Below, piece by piece: positions 25,709 through 38,000 of a stretch of DNA of 64,000 nucleotides; position 1 is the first letter of the stretch, and each line of letters opens with the position of its first letter. The position numbers and the translations under genes were made by a program. Below the pieces are notes generated by a model. It was not told the DNA's origin. It ran no database searches and worked only from the letters and a program-made list of their open reading frames with translations. Source of the DNA: Trichoplax adhaerens (lineage: Eukaryota > Placozoa > Uniplacotomia > Trichoplacea > Trichoplacidae); contig NW_002060944.1 of assembly GCF_000150275.1 (NCBI RefSeq), forward strand, positions 396,860 to 460,859, in the 5' to 3' direction.

Positions 25709-28427
25709 TTACGGTTTTAATTATTCTTTATCAAACTACACTAATTGAATAGCCTATTTTGAATAGTACAGAAAAACTACATGTTCAAACAAAAATTATA
25801 ATATTGAATAAAGTAAAATATCATCTGCACTTATTTCTATACGGAATATTGCAGCAATACGTCTCTTAGCACAGCTACCGTTCCTTATATCTTCCAGATA
25901 GTATAATACACTTTCAGTTTAACTTTGACATGATAGTTGCAATACAAGTTTAAGCTGTTAACAAGTGGTGTCAAAAAATTTTGTTCACTAATAAAAATGA
26001 GATCTATCCTCGCAATGTTAGATATCCTTAGTGCACTTAAAACTATCTAGAATTTTACTCCGGTTTGTTGTTGCTGTATATAGATATCGTTGTCTGTTGA
26101 TATATTTAATGTTATATCGAAAAGGTGGTTAATGTAATAAAATAAATTATAATTTACATGAAGTAAATTTGCACTATTCATGGGTCTTATTAGTTGCTTC
26201 TTATGAGAAGAATTGGATAAAGCAATTCTTTTATGCCAGTCTACCTAGATCTATCACTGTAAAGAATCTATATCATAATAAGACAGTTTACCGATCAATA
26301 CATTTAAAGTAATTATCAGTTATTATTAAAAAGTTTTCGTATTTGTTTAGCTAAATTGCTTTCTCAAACACAAATATGTATCATTTTTAGCAATCGATAT
26401 TTTCTAACTGTACTTAAATTGTATAATATTACACGATTATTGACCACATAATCCTATCTTACTTTATTCGAAAATAGATCTTAAAATAGGATTACCAATT
26501 GAAGCTTGAACTTGGTTAAACTTTACGCGTTAATATAAAAGACCTACCTACACGAGTTAATCCAGTTATTGATTCGTTGTCAACCTTCTAAATTGCAATA
26601 TATCCTTATTTACCTCGAATAAATGCGATAAAAGAACTTGATTGCAAACCACCAAAAAATAGTTATGAAACTGCCTTAGCGCAGGGACTCAAACAGTGTA
26701 TTCTGATCGATTTGTTGAATTTGAGTATACGACATCTCAAGTATTTGCGAATTTTATTAATTTTTTACAATAAATACATAGACAATTACTGTACCTGAAC
26801 CTTATCTGGACAGACTAATCATGGCTGTAAATCCAATTAGCTGTTATTTATAATTACCGTTACCATTACATCGGTTATTACAGCATATTAATCTACAGAA
26901 GTTGAAAATTGGCTTATATATGTAGATCCATTACAACAATCGGTGCATTGCACCAGATATCAGGTCTATTTTGCACCGTCTGCAACTAATATCATTTCGG
27001 TTAACTCTTATTATCGTATATAGAAAGGAGAAATCACAATCTAAATGACGGGTAACTTGCATTTTAAATTAGAATGATACTGTATGGTCAATGACAACTA
27101 TAGGAAAGGCATAGAAATTTGTAATTACGGCAATTACAAAGTCGATAAAATTAAAGAATTTGGTGCCAATTTATGATGTCTGTGATTGACTGCCTCAAAC
27201 ACCTCAACTTTTTCAGAAATACAGATAGATGTCAACACTGGCGTGAGGGCTGAGCTAAAAAGTCAATAAAAAAACTACGAACGATGGCCTATCATTAATT
27301 TTCCCTAATAATGATAGGAAAGACCATTTTCCCCCAAATATTCTTTTCATTTATATCCGATAAGGTTTATCGTAAAACATTGCAAACAGTTCCTTTCTTT
27401 TGTCGGTTTGTTCATTTTTAATTCTAATGTCAATCTCTTTTAATAGAGCAGTGAGGAATTATACCAATATATAATTAGCTAAAAAATTAGGTTGTTCAGC
27501 ATCTCGAGGGTTGCATCAATTTCCAAAATTAATTATAATGCACAAAGTAACGTAGTGAGAATTTTAGTTACCATGCATAGAACATTCCTAAATTTTTCCA
27601 CAATACTATCAGTTTATATGGATTTAAAGGTCTACCTTGCTAAACTCCGGTAAACACTGACGGCTGATTCTGTAATATTTAGGGTTAAATTGTAGTAATA
27701 CAGTAGAATCATGGTAATCAAGCGATAACGCCATCGCATAATCTTCAAATCTAGTCAGCGAAATATTGCATGTTACGGTTGCATTAGAGCATTACTGTAA
27801 CATTTACAACTGAAGCTGAATTCAATTAACGACGGATTAAACTAAGCCAATGCATTAACTATAAGGAATGAATTAAATAGTAGGTTAAAAAATCTTCGAC
27901 TGCAATTACTTGTTGTAGAATCAACAGCACAATAAATGCAATTGTATTCTGCTATAGTGGATTTGGAAAAACGGCAAATGCTATTAATACACACATTGAT
28001 AACTGTCTACTCATATGAACGTTCGTCTCCTATTACTACACGGCACACTTCTGATTTAGACCGAATTAATTACAGTAACACATTGACGAAGGAAGCCACT
28101 TCCAACAGGTGCACTACGCCAGTTGGTAATCATGGTGATACTGTAGCTGTTTATGTAAATCGACCAGGCATTTTCGAATACTTAGGTAAACGATACATTC
28201 TCTTCCTGTCTATGGCCATGTGCATTGTAAACTCTAGTTTCTTACATTCGTGCAGACTCAAAATAGTCCATTTCCTTAGGACAGAGTGATAAACACTGAC
28301 AATCATCGACAACAAATCTTTTACATGTAGTTAGTGTTTTCATATACAGAAAATCTGTAGGTGTTGGAAACAAATAAGCACAGTTAATTTAGAGAACAGT
28401 AATTAAACATTAAAAGACTAAAATCTT
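25709..28427. other. Gene-free stretch upstream of MADF-BESS and downstream of RPS26
   Basis: No supported exon chain. One plus-strand open frame of 117 codons (27936-28289) is long for this base composition. It has no recognisable domain and no clear splice or promoter context, so I do not call it a gene. Confidence 0.45.
27936..28289 (+). CDS. Orphan open frame, doubtful
   Basis: 117 codons from ATG to TGA, with a mixed composition and a hydrophobic stretch near the C-terminus (YILFLSMAMC). No family is recognised. A possible donor (GGTAAACG) after FEYL would make it part of a spliced gene, but no partner exon was found. Chance is the simplest alternative. Confidence 0.2.
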   Translation: MQLYSAIVDLEKRQMLLIHTLITVYSYERSSPITTRHTSDLDRINYSNTLTKEATSNRCTTPVGNHGDTVAVYVNRPGIFEYLGKRYILFLSMAMCIVNSSFLHSCRLKIVHFLRTE

Positions 28428-28433
28428 TTTATT
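28428..28433 (-). promoter_or_regulatory. Poly(A) signal of RPS26
   Basis: AATAAA on the minus strand 27 nt after the RPS26 stop codon, a typical close spacing. Confidence 0.6.
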
Positions 28434-28459
28434 TGACTTTAATACATGATGAAGAGAAT

Positions 28460-29872
28460 TTAAGAGTTGGCTTTGTTTTGTCCACTAGATCGGTCCTCCT
28501 AGCAAAAGGATCATTTACGATTGATTAATTAAATAAAATTATAAGCACAAATAACTCAAAATTAACATTAACTTCAAAGCTGTACAAGGAATAACGTACT
28601 GTACTGCACTGACACTACATACATTATCATAAGCCACAAGGAAATAAGCAACAACTAACTAGCCCATGCATTAAAACTTTGACATAAAAGGATGACAAAT
28701 GATTGCTTATTCAATAGATCACCGTGCAGTCAGAGAAGGGTAATAACTCCGACTAACAACTGACTACGGACATTGCATCAATATTGGCCAATAATTCAAC
28801 GAGTGATAACTTGACGACAATCGACTTAGTCTAGCAAAAGCAAAGACTAAGGCTGGCATACACCATAACCTTACAAAGTAGCACAGTACCGTAGCTTCTA
28901 TCCAAATTAAGATATATCGTACCTTTGGACGGAATCGTGGTGGAGGGACACGATCTCTTCTATCTTCTTTAGATCGATTTCTGACAATTTTCGAGTGAAT
29001 GGCACAGCTGACACAGTAGTACAACTTAGCATACATCTTGGGCAAAGCATACGCTACAATGAACGTAGAAAAATGTTTAATCAAGATTCCATTTTACTCA
29101 ACATGATGGTCATGCTGTGAGATCAAGATACAGCAACATCATCCAAGTAGATCAAACTTATGATTACAATGATAGACTTGCTAGCCATTCGCTACACTTA
29201 CAATCGTACACGCTCGCTTCCGAGATATCACGGATAGCCGCCGCATCGACCATGTTTCTTATAACAAACTTCTTAATAGCTTTGTCTTTAGGTACACAAC
29301 GAGAACAATTTGTGCAGCGAACAAACCTGGTATGTCCGCGTCCATGCTTTGATCGTCCGCTATTACGTCTCTTCTTGGTCTATAGCATGGATTAAAATAG
29401 AAAGTGGATCGGGAATTACAATTTTATACCAATAACCAGTCAAGATCAGCGGACGCCATTTTTAATACGGTTATGCCCAAATGGTCTATTTTATGATTAA
29501 TTTATCCATACACTCCCTGTCCATGATGGTTTCATTGCCGAATACAACTAAAACTACCAACTACATTACATTATCATCGGAAATGAACGAAGTCCAACTT
29601 TTGCCATGGCCAGGCAATATCATCAAATCTCGACTAGTCACAACCATACTTGATCGCGACTCGACTTTGCAACATGACACTGTTATAACTATAGCGCCAC
29701 GTGGTATAAGATGAGTGTAAAAAAATGACTTCGATCCAATGGAAAGAATCCAAAATGGCTTTTCTTCCATCGACATATCTCTTTGAGCTTTTCAATGTGA
29801 TAAGGCTTCATCATGAAGCATGAACTAACATAATTATCAAAGCATTAGTCGATCAATCTCATTTCTTACCAT
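28460..29872 (-). CDS. RPS26: 40S ribosomal protein eS26 (RPS26)
   Basis: Exons on the minus strand: 29870-29872 (the ATG alone), 29202-29379, 28923-29053 and 28460-28498; these join to 116 residues, the usual eS26 length (about 115). Exon 2 begins [16 protein letters not shown] and carries CTNC and the block [20 protein letters not shown]. Exon 3 carries [15 protein letters not shown] and ends PPPRFRPK. The two CxxC pairs form the zinc site known in eS26. Exon 4 adds a short polar tail ([12 protein letters not shown]). eS26 sits at the mRNA exit channel of the small subunit and contacts mRNA upstream of the start codon. The donor after the ATG (GTAAGAAAT) and the acceptor before ACC are both good, and a start-codon-only first exon is also known for vertebrate RPS26. 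The ATG exon is the least certain part. Confidence 0.93.
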
Positions 29873-29930
29873 GATTGAAAAAATGAATTTGCCTCAACTT
29901 GAAGGTAGGCAACTTCTTCGCCAGCAAGAT

Positions 29931-29952
29931 GGGTAGAAAAGAAGGAAGAAAC
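29931..29952 (-). promoter_or_regulatory. Pyrimidine-rich tract upstream of RPS26 (TOP-like)
   Basis: On the minus strand, GTTTCTTCCTTCTTTTCTAC begins this nearly pure pyrimidine run about 60-80 nt upstream of the RPS26 ATG. Ribosomal-protein transcripts of animals usually start in such a terminal oligopyrimidine tract, which couples translation to growth signalling. The true cap site is not known. Confidence 0.45.
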
Positions 29953-29989
29953 TAGTGCGGAGCCTCGTTGTAGAGTAGTGGTCACTACT

Positions 29990-30260
29990 GCGCATACTCT
30001 TGAAAACTGTACTGTACCGTACAGTGTACAGTGTACAGTGCAGTACAGTACTTTAGGGTCTGTACTCTGTAGTCTTCACAAGTTGACAGTGTACAGTACA
30101 GTAGGCCCCAGCCATAATAACCCCGATTACGCTGAGTATCTGAGTAATCGGGGTTATTATGGCTGGGCCTAGTGTACAGTGTACAGTACTTCAGGGTCTA
30201 CAGTATAGCCTTTATGCAGTACTGTACATTGTACATGAGTACTGGACTGGACAGAACTGC
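29990..30260. repeat. GTACAGT-rich repeat cluster flanking a long hairpin
   Basis: Tandem and interspersed GTACAGT/ACTGTAC units flank the hairpin on both sides. A roughly 23-bp direct repeat (GTACAGTACTT[TC]AGGGTCT) occurs at about 30040 and again at about 30180. ACTGTAC is the reverse complement of GTACAGT, so the whole cluster can fold back on itself around the central hairpin. Confidence 0.75.
30102..30171. repeat. Near-perfect 28-bp inverted repeat (hairpin)
   Basis: Arm 1 (30102-30130) and arm 2 (30144-30171) are reverse complements over 28 bp with one extra C in arm 1; the loop is 13 nt. Each arm contains TAATAACCCCGATTAC or its complement. The structure lies about 230 bp upstream of the RPS26 start codon. 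It could be a small foldback transposon, a cruciform-forming regulatory site, or a hairpin RNA source. Confidence 0.85.
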
Positions 30261-31880
30261 ATAATACCATACAGTATGGGAGAATAGTTTGGTATGGAAC
30301 ATAGACCTGACTAGGAGCATCCGTTTTCGTAAACTACTCGATACCTGGACTGATCACCCACTTCAGTACGTCATCCGTCTAGGTATAGTACAGTATCTCG
30401 TGGTCCATGGTACTTTATACTGTACCGTAGTCCATGAACAGGACAGTATACTACAGCTTACTATTCACACAGGAGGGATGGACAGCAAAGAAAACCCCTT
30501 TCACGCGTGCGCATTGGTGCAGCAATTGTGATGGATTTTCTGTTTTTGAAGTGCAGTAAAATGGCCGGAAATGATTGGAATCAGAATAGTCGTAGACTTG
30601 TCCCTTTCTCGCTGGCAACGACTGTACTTGCATGGTAATAGACTTGGATGGAGGAGTAGCTAAATGTATCAACTTGAATGATGTGGCAGTGGTTTATTCA
30701 GATAGATCCATGACACCAAATTCATAGATTCAGGGAAGTTAAGAGAGTATGCACTAGTAACCACCGTTCATTGGCAAAAGCGCAAGAGCTGACATTTTTG
30801 CCGGTCATTCTTGCTATATCGATTGGTTGGAAATGTAGAGTTTACTGTAGCTAATTCCAGTAACCGGATGATTGCAATAGTTTGAGATCACTTGTGAGCA
30901 CTACAATGTACGATTACAGTGTATGGAACAGTTAAAATGACCATTATAATCGTAACGTTTTGGACAATGTGCTGTACTAAAAACTATTTTACTACTGACT
31001 GTAGTCCAATTCTCGTTTCTATGGTCACCATGACTTCCATTCTTCGAGGGTAGTGAACAAGATACAGTCGGAACGATCCATTCATTTTCTCACTACTCAA
31101 GTTGTTCAAATCGGAAATTGGAGTTCCATAATTTGAACAGCTTTTAAATCACATATTCAAGACCATGAGAGAATTCACGTTCAAAGCCCTTGTAAGACCT
31201 CGCTGGTCACAACATTTTTACAATAGAAGTACGTATGCATGTAAGTACACCGGTTAGAAATTCAATAATTGGTTTTGAAAAAACTCGACTGAGTATATGA
31301 GCTGGATATCACAAGAGTGCACTCGATGTTTTGCTTACTGAACTGTAAACTGTCTGAAAATACCAACTTTATATTCCGGTCTGTACGTCAGTTGATTAAT
31401 TATTACACTCGAAGTGAAACCTGCCTAACTAAATCAAGGTACCCTTTACTGCGCTACCTAGACTTGGTATTACTCCAATTAATCCATCAAGAACTGATCA
31501 ATTCCCTTAAGTAATTAATGTAATTGATTGAGCATGGGATGTTGGAGCTCACTCCATGCAGAGGTTCCTTCTTAAAGTACTTTCGTCCGTGGCTAGATCA
31601 GATAGTTGTTATTAAATGATAATGATATACTGCACAAGTGCACATGGAGGTTGAATCATAAGCTATATACTTGCACACTGTATTGACTAGAAATATTCAT
31701 TTGCCATAGCATGGTGGGGAATTTATTAAGATTTAATCAAAATTACAAATGATGATAAATAAGACTAGAAGAAACAACCAGGTTCTTTACACGTATAATG
31801 GAAAAGTAAACAATACAGGAAGTTAGAAAGAGCCAAGTTCATTCACGATGGGCAATAAAGTATAGACTACAAATGAATTA
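30261..31880. other. Gene-free stretch between the hairpin cluster and gene A
   Basis: Slightly richer in G+C than the surroundings up to about 31.2 kb, with several open frames of 65-80 codons on both strands. One minus-strand frame (30451-30672) contains SKSITMQVQSLPA, loosely like KRSITAQVQTL at 14.6 kb. No exon chain could be built. Confidence 0.4.
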
Positions 31881-31886
31881 TTTATT
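31881..31886 (-). promoter_or_regulatory. Candidate poly(A) signal of gene A
   Basis: AATAAA on the minus strand about 196 nt beyond the stop codon of gene A. Confidence 0.4.
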
Positions 31887-32081
31887 GCATAATGTACATT
31901 GACTACCCTTCAGATAGCATGTCATTTAGGATAAGTTTAAAATCTATCAATTTCAAAAGTATTCTAGTATCTAGGAAAACAAATTCCGAAAGATATCTAT
32001 ACTGAAGCTAAATCTATATGTGAACTTCTACAATAATTGGAAGGGAGCCAATTGCAATGCTTAAATACGTATAGAGTAAAT

Positions 32082-35000
32082 TTAAAGCATCGTGATAGCG
32101 ATAACTATGCTTGCTACGAGAGATAGACCAGCTCTGATGGCAGTTGCAGCAGCTAAAGGGGGAAATCAAACATAATAAATCAAGATAAATAGAATCGATG
32201 AAGGCAATGCAATTTCAATCTCTTGCAGCTTGTTAACAGCATACTAGTATCATGCTAGATTGACGTGGTTACTCACATGTCTTGGTTGTAGCCAGGGCTG
32301 GTGCTGTGGTTGCCGATGGTGCACTTGTTGAACTATCACTAACATAATTATCGCCTTGCTGGGCTTGATTTAAGGCTTGCACTTGTGCCGATGACAAGGA
32401 ACTTTTCTGTGTAGCCGTGATAGCACTTGCTTGACTTTCATCAAATTGGCCAATTTGTGCACTAGTGAATTTCTATATAATATTTACATAGACAAGTTGA
32501 TTAAGAAAGATAGTAACGGTCAGTTTTAGTCCATTTCCTTAAATACTTACTGCTAACTGACTGCCAGGAAAATTTTTAATGGCATTTGCTTTCATGGCGT
32601 TAATTGCATCATTACTAAGTGATGAAAGATCAGCAGAATCACAACCACCTAACAAAAACGTAAAGTAGAAATTTCTGCGTTACAATCAAAATGAATAGGT
32701 CTTTATCATAGCCATGATTATATAACTTTGCTAACATGATACAATATGAGCAACATGCCTAATGCAACTCCTGCAGTTCGAACAGATGCAGTTTCCCATG
32801 TTGAAACAGTGCTACCAAATGAGCCTTTAGCTTTAGAGCACAATTGCTGCAACTGAGCTAATGACATTCCAGGCACAACGCCAATGGTATCAGCGGCATT
32901 TCTAATTATTTTGTAAGAAAATAAACGACTTAAATTTGCGGTATCAACACTAATGATACTCAAAATTACTTGGTAACCTGTGACCAACGATAATTGATTT
33001 AAGTACATCCTGGAGGAATCACTTACTCATAGGCTTGTTGATCTATTTTACTCAGATCCGATGTTGATAATCCTGCAATCATATTCTTGACAGCAAGGAA
33101 ATGATCTGCTGTCCAGGTAGCGACGTCTGATCCCGCATAATTGTTCTTAATTCTGGCAATTAATTCGGTTAACTGCACCAAGTTATCCATTTCAATTATC
33201 AAAAAGTAAATATAATGAAGTAGGCAGGCAAAACACATTACAAAATCTCGGCATATTGCTTTTATTTGTATAGCCTTATATACAGTGCTTTATACAAAAT
33301 ACATGAGAGAAAATAAAGCTAGAGCATTTGTCAACCAACCTGTGAAGAATCCCATGATTGTTCTCCTAAAGCGGATATAGCATCCGAGTCAGTCAAGTTT
33401 AATTTAGCAATATCGGATGAGTTGAATCCAGTCATGATTATTCCCAATGCTGATATTGTGTCAGGACCAAAATGATCCAAACTACCCCAGTACTACAATC
33501 CAAATAGAATTATAAAGTTCATTTCTTTCAAAAATTTCGCAATAAATCAAATAGTAACGTAATTTTATCAGTAATTATTATCAAAGAATAGTTGAACAAC
33601 CTAGCACTAGAATGAATAACAAGAAAAATTAAATCTGTTTATTGTTCCCCTTAATACTAAATTTTCGCCAAGGAACATTAGATAAATAAAAAATATCACA
33701 AAGACTAATCCAACTGTTCAGCAAGGGAAATAATAAGGTTAGAATTTAATGGTGTGCACTGTCATATCTCTTTTAATTAGTAAATCGAACGAAATTAATA
33801 ATGTAGTAATACAAGTATTGAAATTTCACGCAAGAAAGACCTAAGCCATCTGAAATGGAAGTTATTCTAAACTCTTTATGTTTCTTCAGCCTGAGCAATT
33901 CAAAATTTCTTCAGAGGGTGTCACGAAATCTCGTTTGGTGGTGAATTGTTGATATTTTCAAGTTGAGTTATCATCATAATAATTTCCGATCAATTTACGT
34001 TTGAATTGATTTCTGTGCAAATTACTGTGTTCGCCTGTTAAGATTTATGTCTTTCATATCTAAAACTGATGTAATCTTAACATTTAATATATTTCTGTGA
34101 TAACAATGTATCCTATATACGCGTATATGCATTAAAGCGACTATTAAGACAAAGTTAAGTATGAAGTTTTTAATTGTGTGCTTTATTTTCGATCGTTTGA
34201 TGTACTGTTACAATATAGTATCAGTGATATTGTAAAGGTTCTGCAAATATTCCTAAGAGATATCTACTGTATGGTGTAATGTTAGTTTACCCTCTAAGTG
34301 CTACAAATTTTGTTCTGTGACTGGTAATTGCCCTTTCAAGGTATTAAAATAATCTAAAGCTGAAGAAATGATCCCTTCAATTAAATTCGCACCTGTTTGG
34401 CTCTCGCTGCCAAGGCATAAATTTGATCTTTAGACAAGGATGCATTACCCAAAGTTTCAACAGAATCTGCGAAAGTAGCATTATCCATGTTATTAATGTC
34501 GTTGACAGTTAATCCTGTAGATAAATCGCTTCCAAGAGAAAGGATATCATAAGATGTAACTGTGCTTGTTGCTCGTCTTCTTCTCGTTACATTATAAGTC
34601 TCGAAATACTTGGCGACGATAACAGCTTTCGTGGCTGCTAAAAACTTTTCTCCATTAAAGCTATCAGCCGAAAAACGGATGGTTTCCTATTTCAACATTC
34701 AAATTACAAATTTCTGTCATATTTTTTATTCTTTATTTATTCTAGTTTATATCATAACTAATTTTGTAAGCTGGTAGCACAGTAACTTTAAGGTATAGAT
34801 ATTTTCAGTCAAAATAATCCATAATTACAGCTACTCTTACCGGATTTAATTTATTTAATTCTGCTGATGTAAAGCCATCTAAGCATGGCCCAAGATCACG
34901 AACAGTTTCCGAGGGCAATGCTTGCATCGGATTGGCCATATTCACCGGATATCTATAAATTTATTAAATTTACAAGTAGCAGTCAGAAAGCCATAGTCCA

Positions 35001-38000
35001 CCTCGATAATTAGTCAACATTAATTTTATGGATTAATGATATTTATAAAGGTATTTCTTTCAATTTGGACAATAGTTATAAACTGATGCACACAATAACT
35101 CGGTCAAAATTTTAATCAATATTGCAGCTTACCCCACAGCCATCTTGGTACGATTAGCAATCTCCTTCTTTAGTGTTGATGATAAGCATCGAAGTCGGCA
35201 TATAGAATATAAATGATTGGACAAGACATCGTTGGGGATTCTTTTGATATGGGCAACTTGCATGCCACAAACTAGTTTACCAAAGCTCAAAATATCGTCA
35301 TCCGTAAAATTCTTGTTGTTATTTTTTTCCTATCATAAATGCAAGAATTTTTCATATTTTCACTATACACAATCTAAAAAAGCACGACAGCACTCGATTT
35401 AACCTAAATAATGTCTGCTTTATACAAAAATCATTCATCTATGCTTACATAACATCTAAGAGCAGCATCTAATCGTCTCTGATAAGCAAGAATATGCGAA
35501 CCATCAAAGTTACCGGAGCTTCCAATTGTACGAATAGCTTCCCGACATGTGGCATTAGTCATGTTGCCAATTTCTTCAGGCCTGGAGAACATACAATTAA
35601 AGAGAAAAGATTCAATATATCATTTCTTAATAGCATCCTAACACATCAAATTATTAAACACGTCAGATTGCTATTTCAGGATTCGATTTATTATACATGT
35701 AATTTTGCGCGCTTGCTATGTGCTGTTTAAAATATAAAGCTGTGATCGACCATGATCAACTAATAACTATAATTAAAAGAAAATAGAATACTAAATCTAG
35801 GTTTCTATACTGTTAATAAGCCTAAAGTAAAACTAGAATAAATTACTAGAAGTCATCCATCCATGAAATACAGGAGATGAAGAGAAAATATTGTTTGCCC
35901 TTGCTGTAAACGTTATCAACTTACGTTAAGAAAGACAAAACTTGGCCTGCAGCAGTAAGATCATCAGTAGTGATAGAAGAGAAATTTTGAGCACTCGTAA
36001 TGGCCATACAAGCTTTAAACATGCGATACAAAACTTTAATTTGGCCAATACTCCAGTCTGTTCGGGCAGTTAAAACTGTTAAAGTATCTATACAACCATC
36101 AAATGGTAGTTGGGACAAATTAGCGTGGGTCATTCCAGTCACTAGACTGCCCATTTTCCTGTTATCCGTATTCAGCAAACAGAAGATTAGATGGATTAGA
36201 TATACTGTACTATCTAAAGACTTCTGTATGTAAAGTCATTTAAAGTCTTATGACTTAAGCAGATAAATAATGAAGATTCAGTATTTGCTAATGCAAATGT
36301 ATACTTATTCAATAACGAGAATTCTCATGAAATAAAATAAATCATCAAGTAAATTATTATGCGGTGAATTTTTATATTACAACGTGTACTTTTTCCTGAC
36401 CTAATATTTTCAAAGCCATAGTTACTGCTACTTGTATTACTGATATCACCATATTCATCCAGGTACAAATTGATCAATTTTAAAGCCTATTAATGATGAA
36501 AGTGACACGTTAGAGTCAGCTTGAAACATCAAAGCAGAAATAAGAAGTGATAAAACTAACTTGGCCCTTGGACCAATTTGGTTGACTGTCACCAGTAGCA
36601 TCCAAATTGCCAAACGTAATGTCGGTTAAATTTCGGAATGGAATATCTTGCACAAAATCGCTAATGTTGGCTAACATAGTACGGAAATCACTTCCCAACT
36701 AGATTATGAAGTAAGAAATGAATTGAAAATGTTATTTAATCTAAACTATTTACATCTAGTAATCGATCTATGGATACTTTGCAATCTCTTATATTTTATA
36801 TTCAGGTATTTACGACTAATTCTATTGTTACTGGGCAAGAATTTCTTTGCAATTGAAGCTTAAATTCTCAAGATTAAGTTCAAAAGATTTCAGAATATCC
36901 CATTAATTCACAACATTTACTACTAAATAGAATAATTCTACAAACTTTTCCATATTTTATCCATAAATACTGACATTCCTTCATGATGTATCCTTTTTTA
37001 TAACTTAAAAGAGGGGATTCTATAAAGTCATAAACTTACTTTCTTGATAATTTTACGTCGTGCAACTTTACGAAGACTTTTGACATGAGTTTTGAGTGTG
37101 GACAACGAATCCTGAATTGTACTTTTACTCAATTGATCGAAATCTGAAGTTGATAGACCAGTAACCAAACTGCCTAGTTGTTTAACATGAGAAGATGTCC
37201 ATGACTTGACCTAATATGGAAAATTGATTGAAATCGATGATATATAGAAGGAGTGCTACATAATCATATTAATTAATCGTAGCTGATGCTTATTACCTTC
37301 CCCCAGGTATCAGAAGTAGCTTGCTTAATATGATTTAACATGATGCGCCCCTATCAACAAATATTGTAATAAATTCATTTAAGGATTTTTGTTTTAACTT
37401 CTTTATAATCTACAATATTCCATTTCTTCATCTTAACTCACATTCTGTCGATCGAAATTAACTGTACTCAAACTGGAGATTGAGTCCAAAACGACACTTC
37501 GATTTAGTTGTAAAAGTGATGATCTACCAACCGATTTAGCTATACTACCAATATTGCTAAGATCGGCCGCTGTCCAGTTCTTTGGATTGCCATATACTTC
37601 AATAGCTCGTTTACCTAAGGCTGCCCTCTATGTATTTCATAAATAGATAACAATTAAGATAAATAAAAGTAGTTTAGACGTTAATTTAGCACATAGTGTT
37701 TTTAGAGCGAGAAGTAATATTTGTTTAAAGATTACTTGCGCGGCTTTCAACGATTGCTTTCCAAGATCTGTAAAAGTATCCCTTAAAGTATTTGCAGGTA
37801 GGTTTTTCAATGCTGAAAGGGGTAATACCTTTCTTAATACCCCAATTCTAGAAGAAAGTGTAAAAATAGATTTAATAGATTTTACCGTCATTTACATCAA
37901 GACATAGTTTATTCTTGTATTGGTACTAAGAAAACTGTTCGTAAAGTGTATATTTTTATTTTCATTCTAAAGGTTATCATCTAGGAAAATGTGGTAATTG

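Noticed and set aside
29117-29395. Plus-strand open frame of 92 codons
   Set aside because: It is the antisense shadow of RPS26 exon 2, which is certain from its protein sequence.
29978-30531. Open frames through the GTACAGT cluster and beyond
   Set aside because: The repeat unit itself lacks stops in some frames; composition is repeat-driven, not protein-like.
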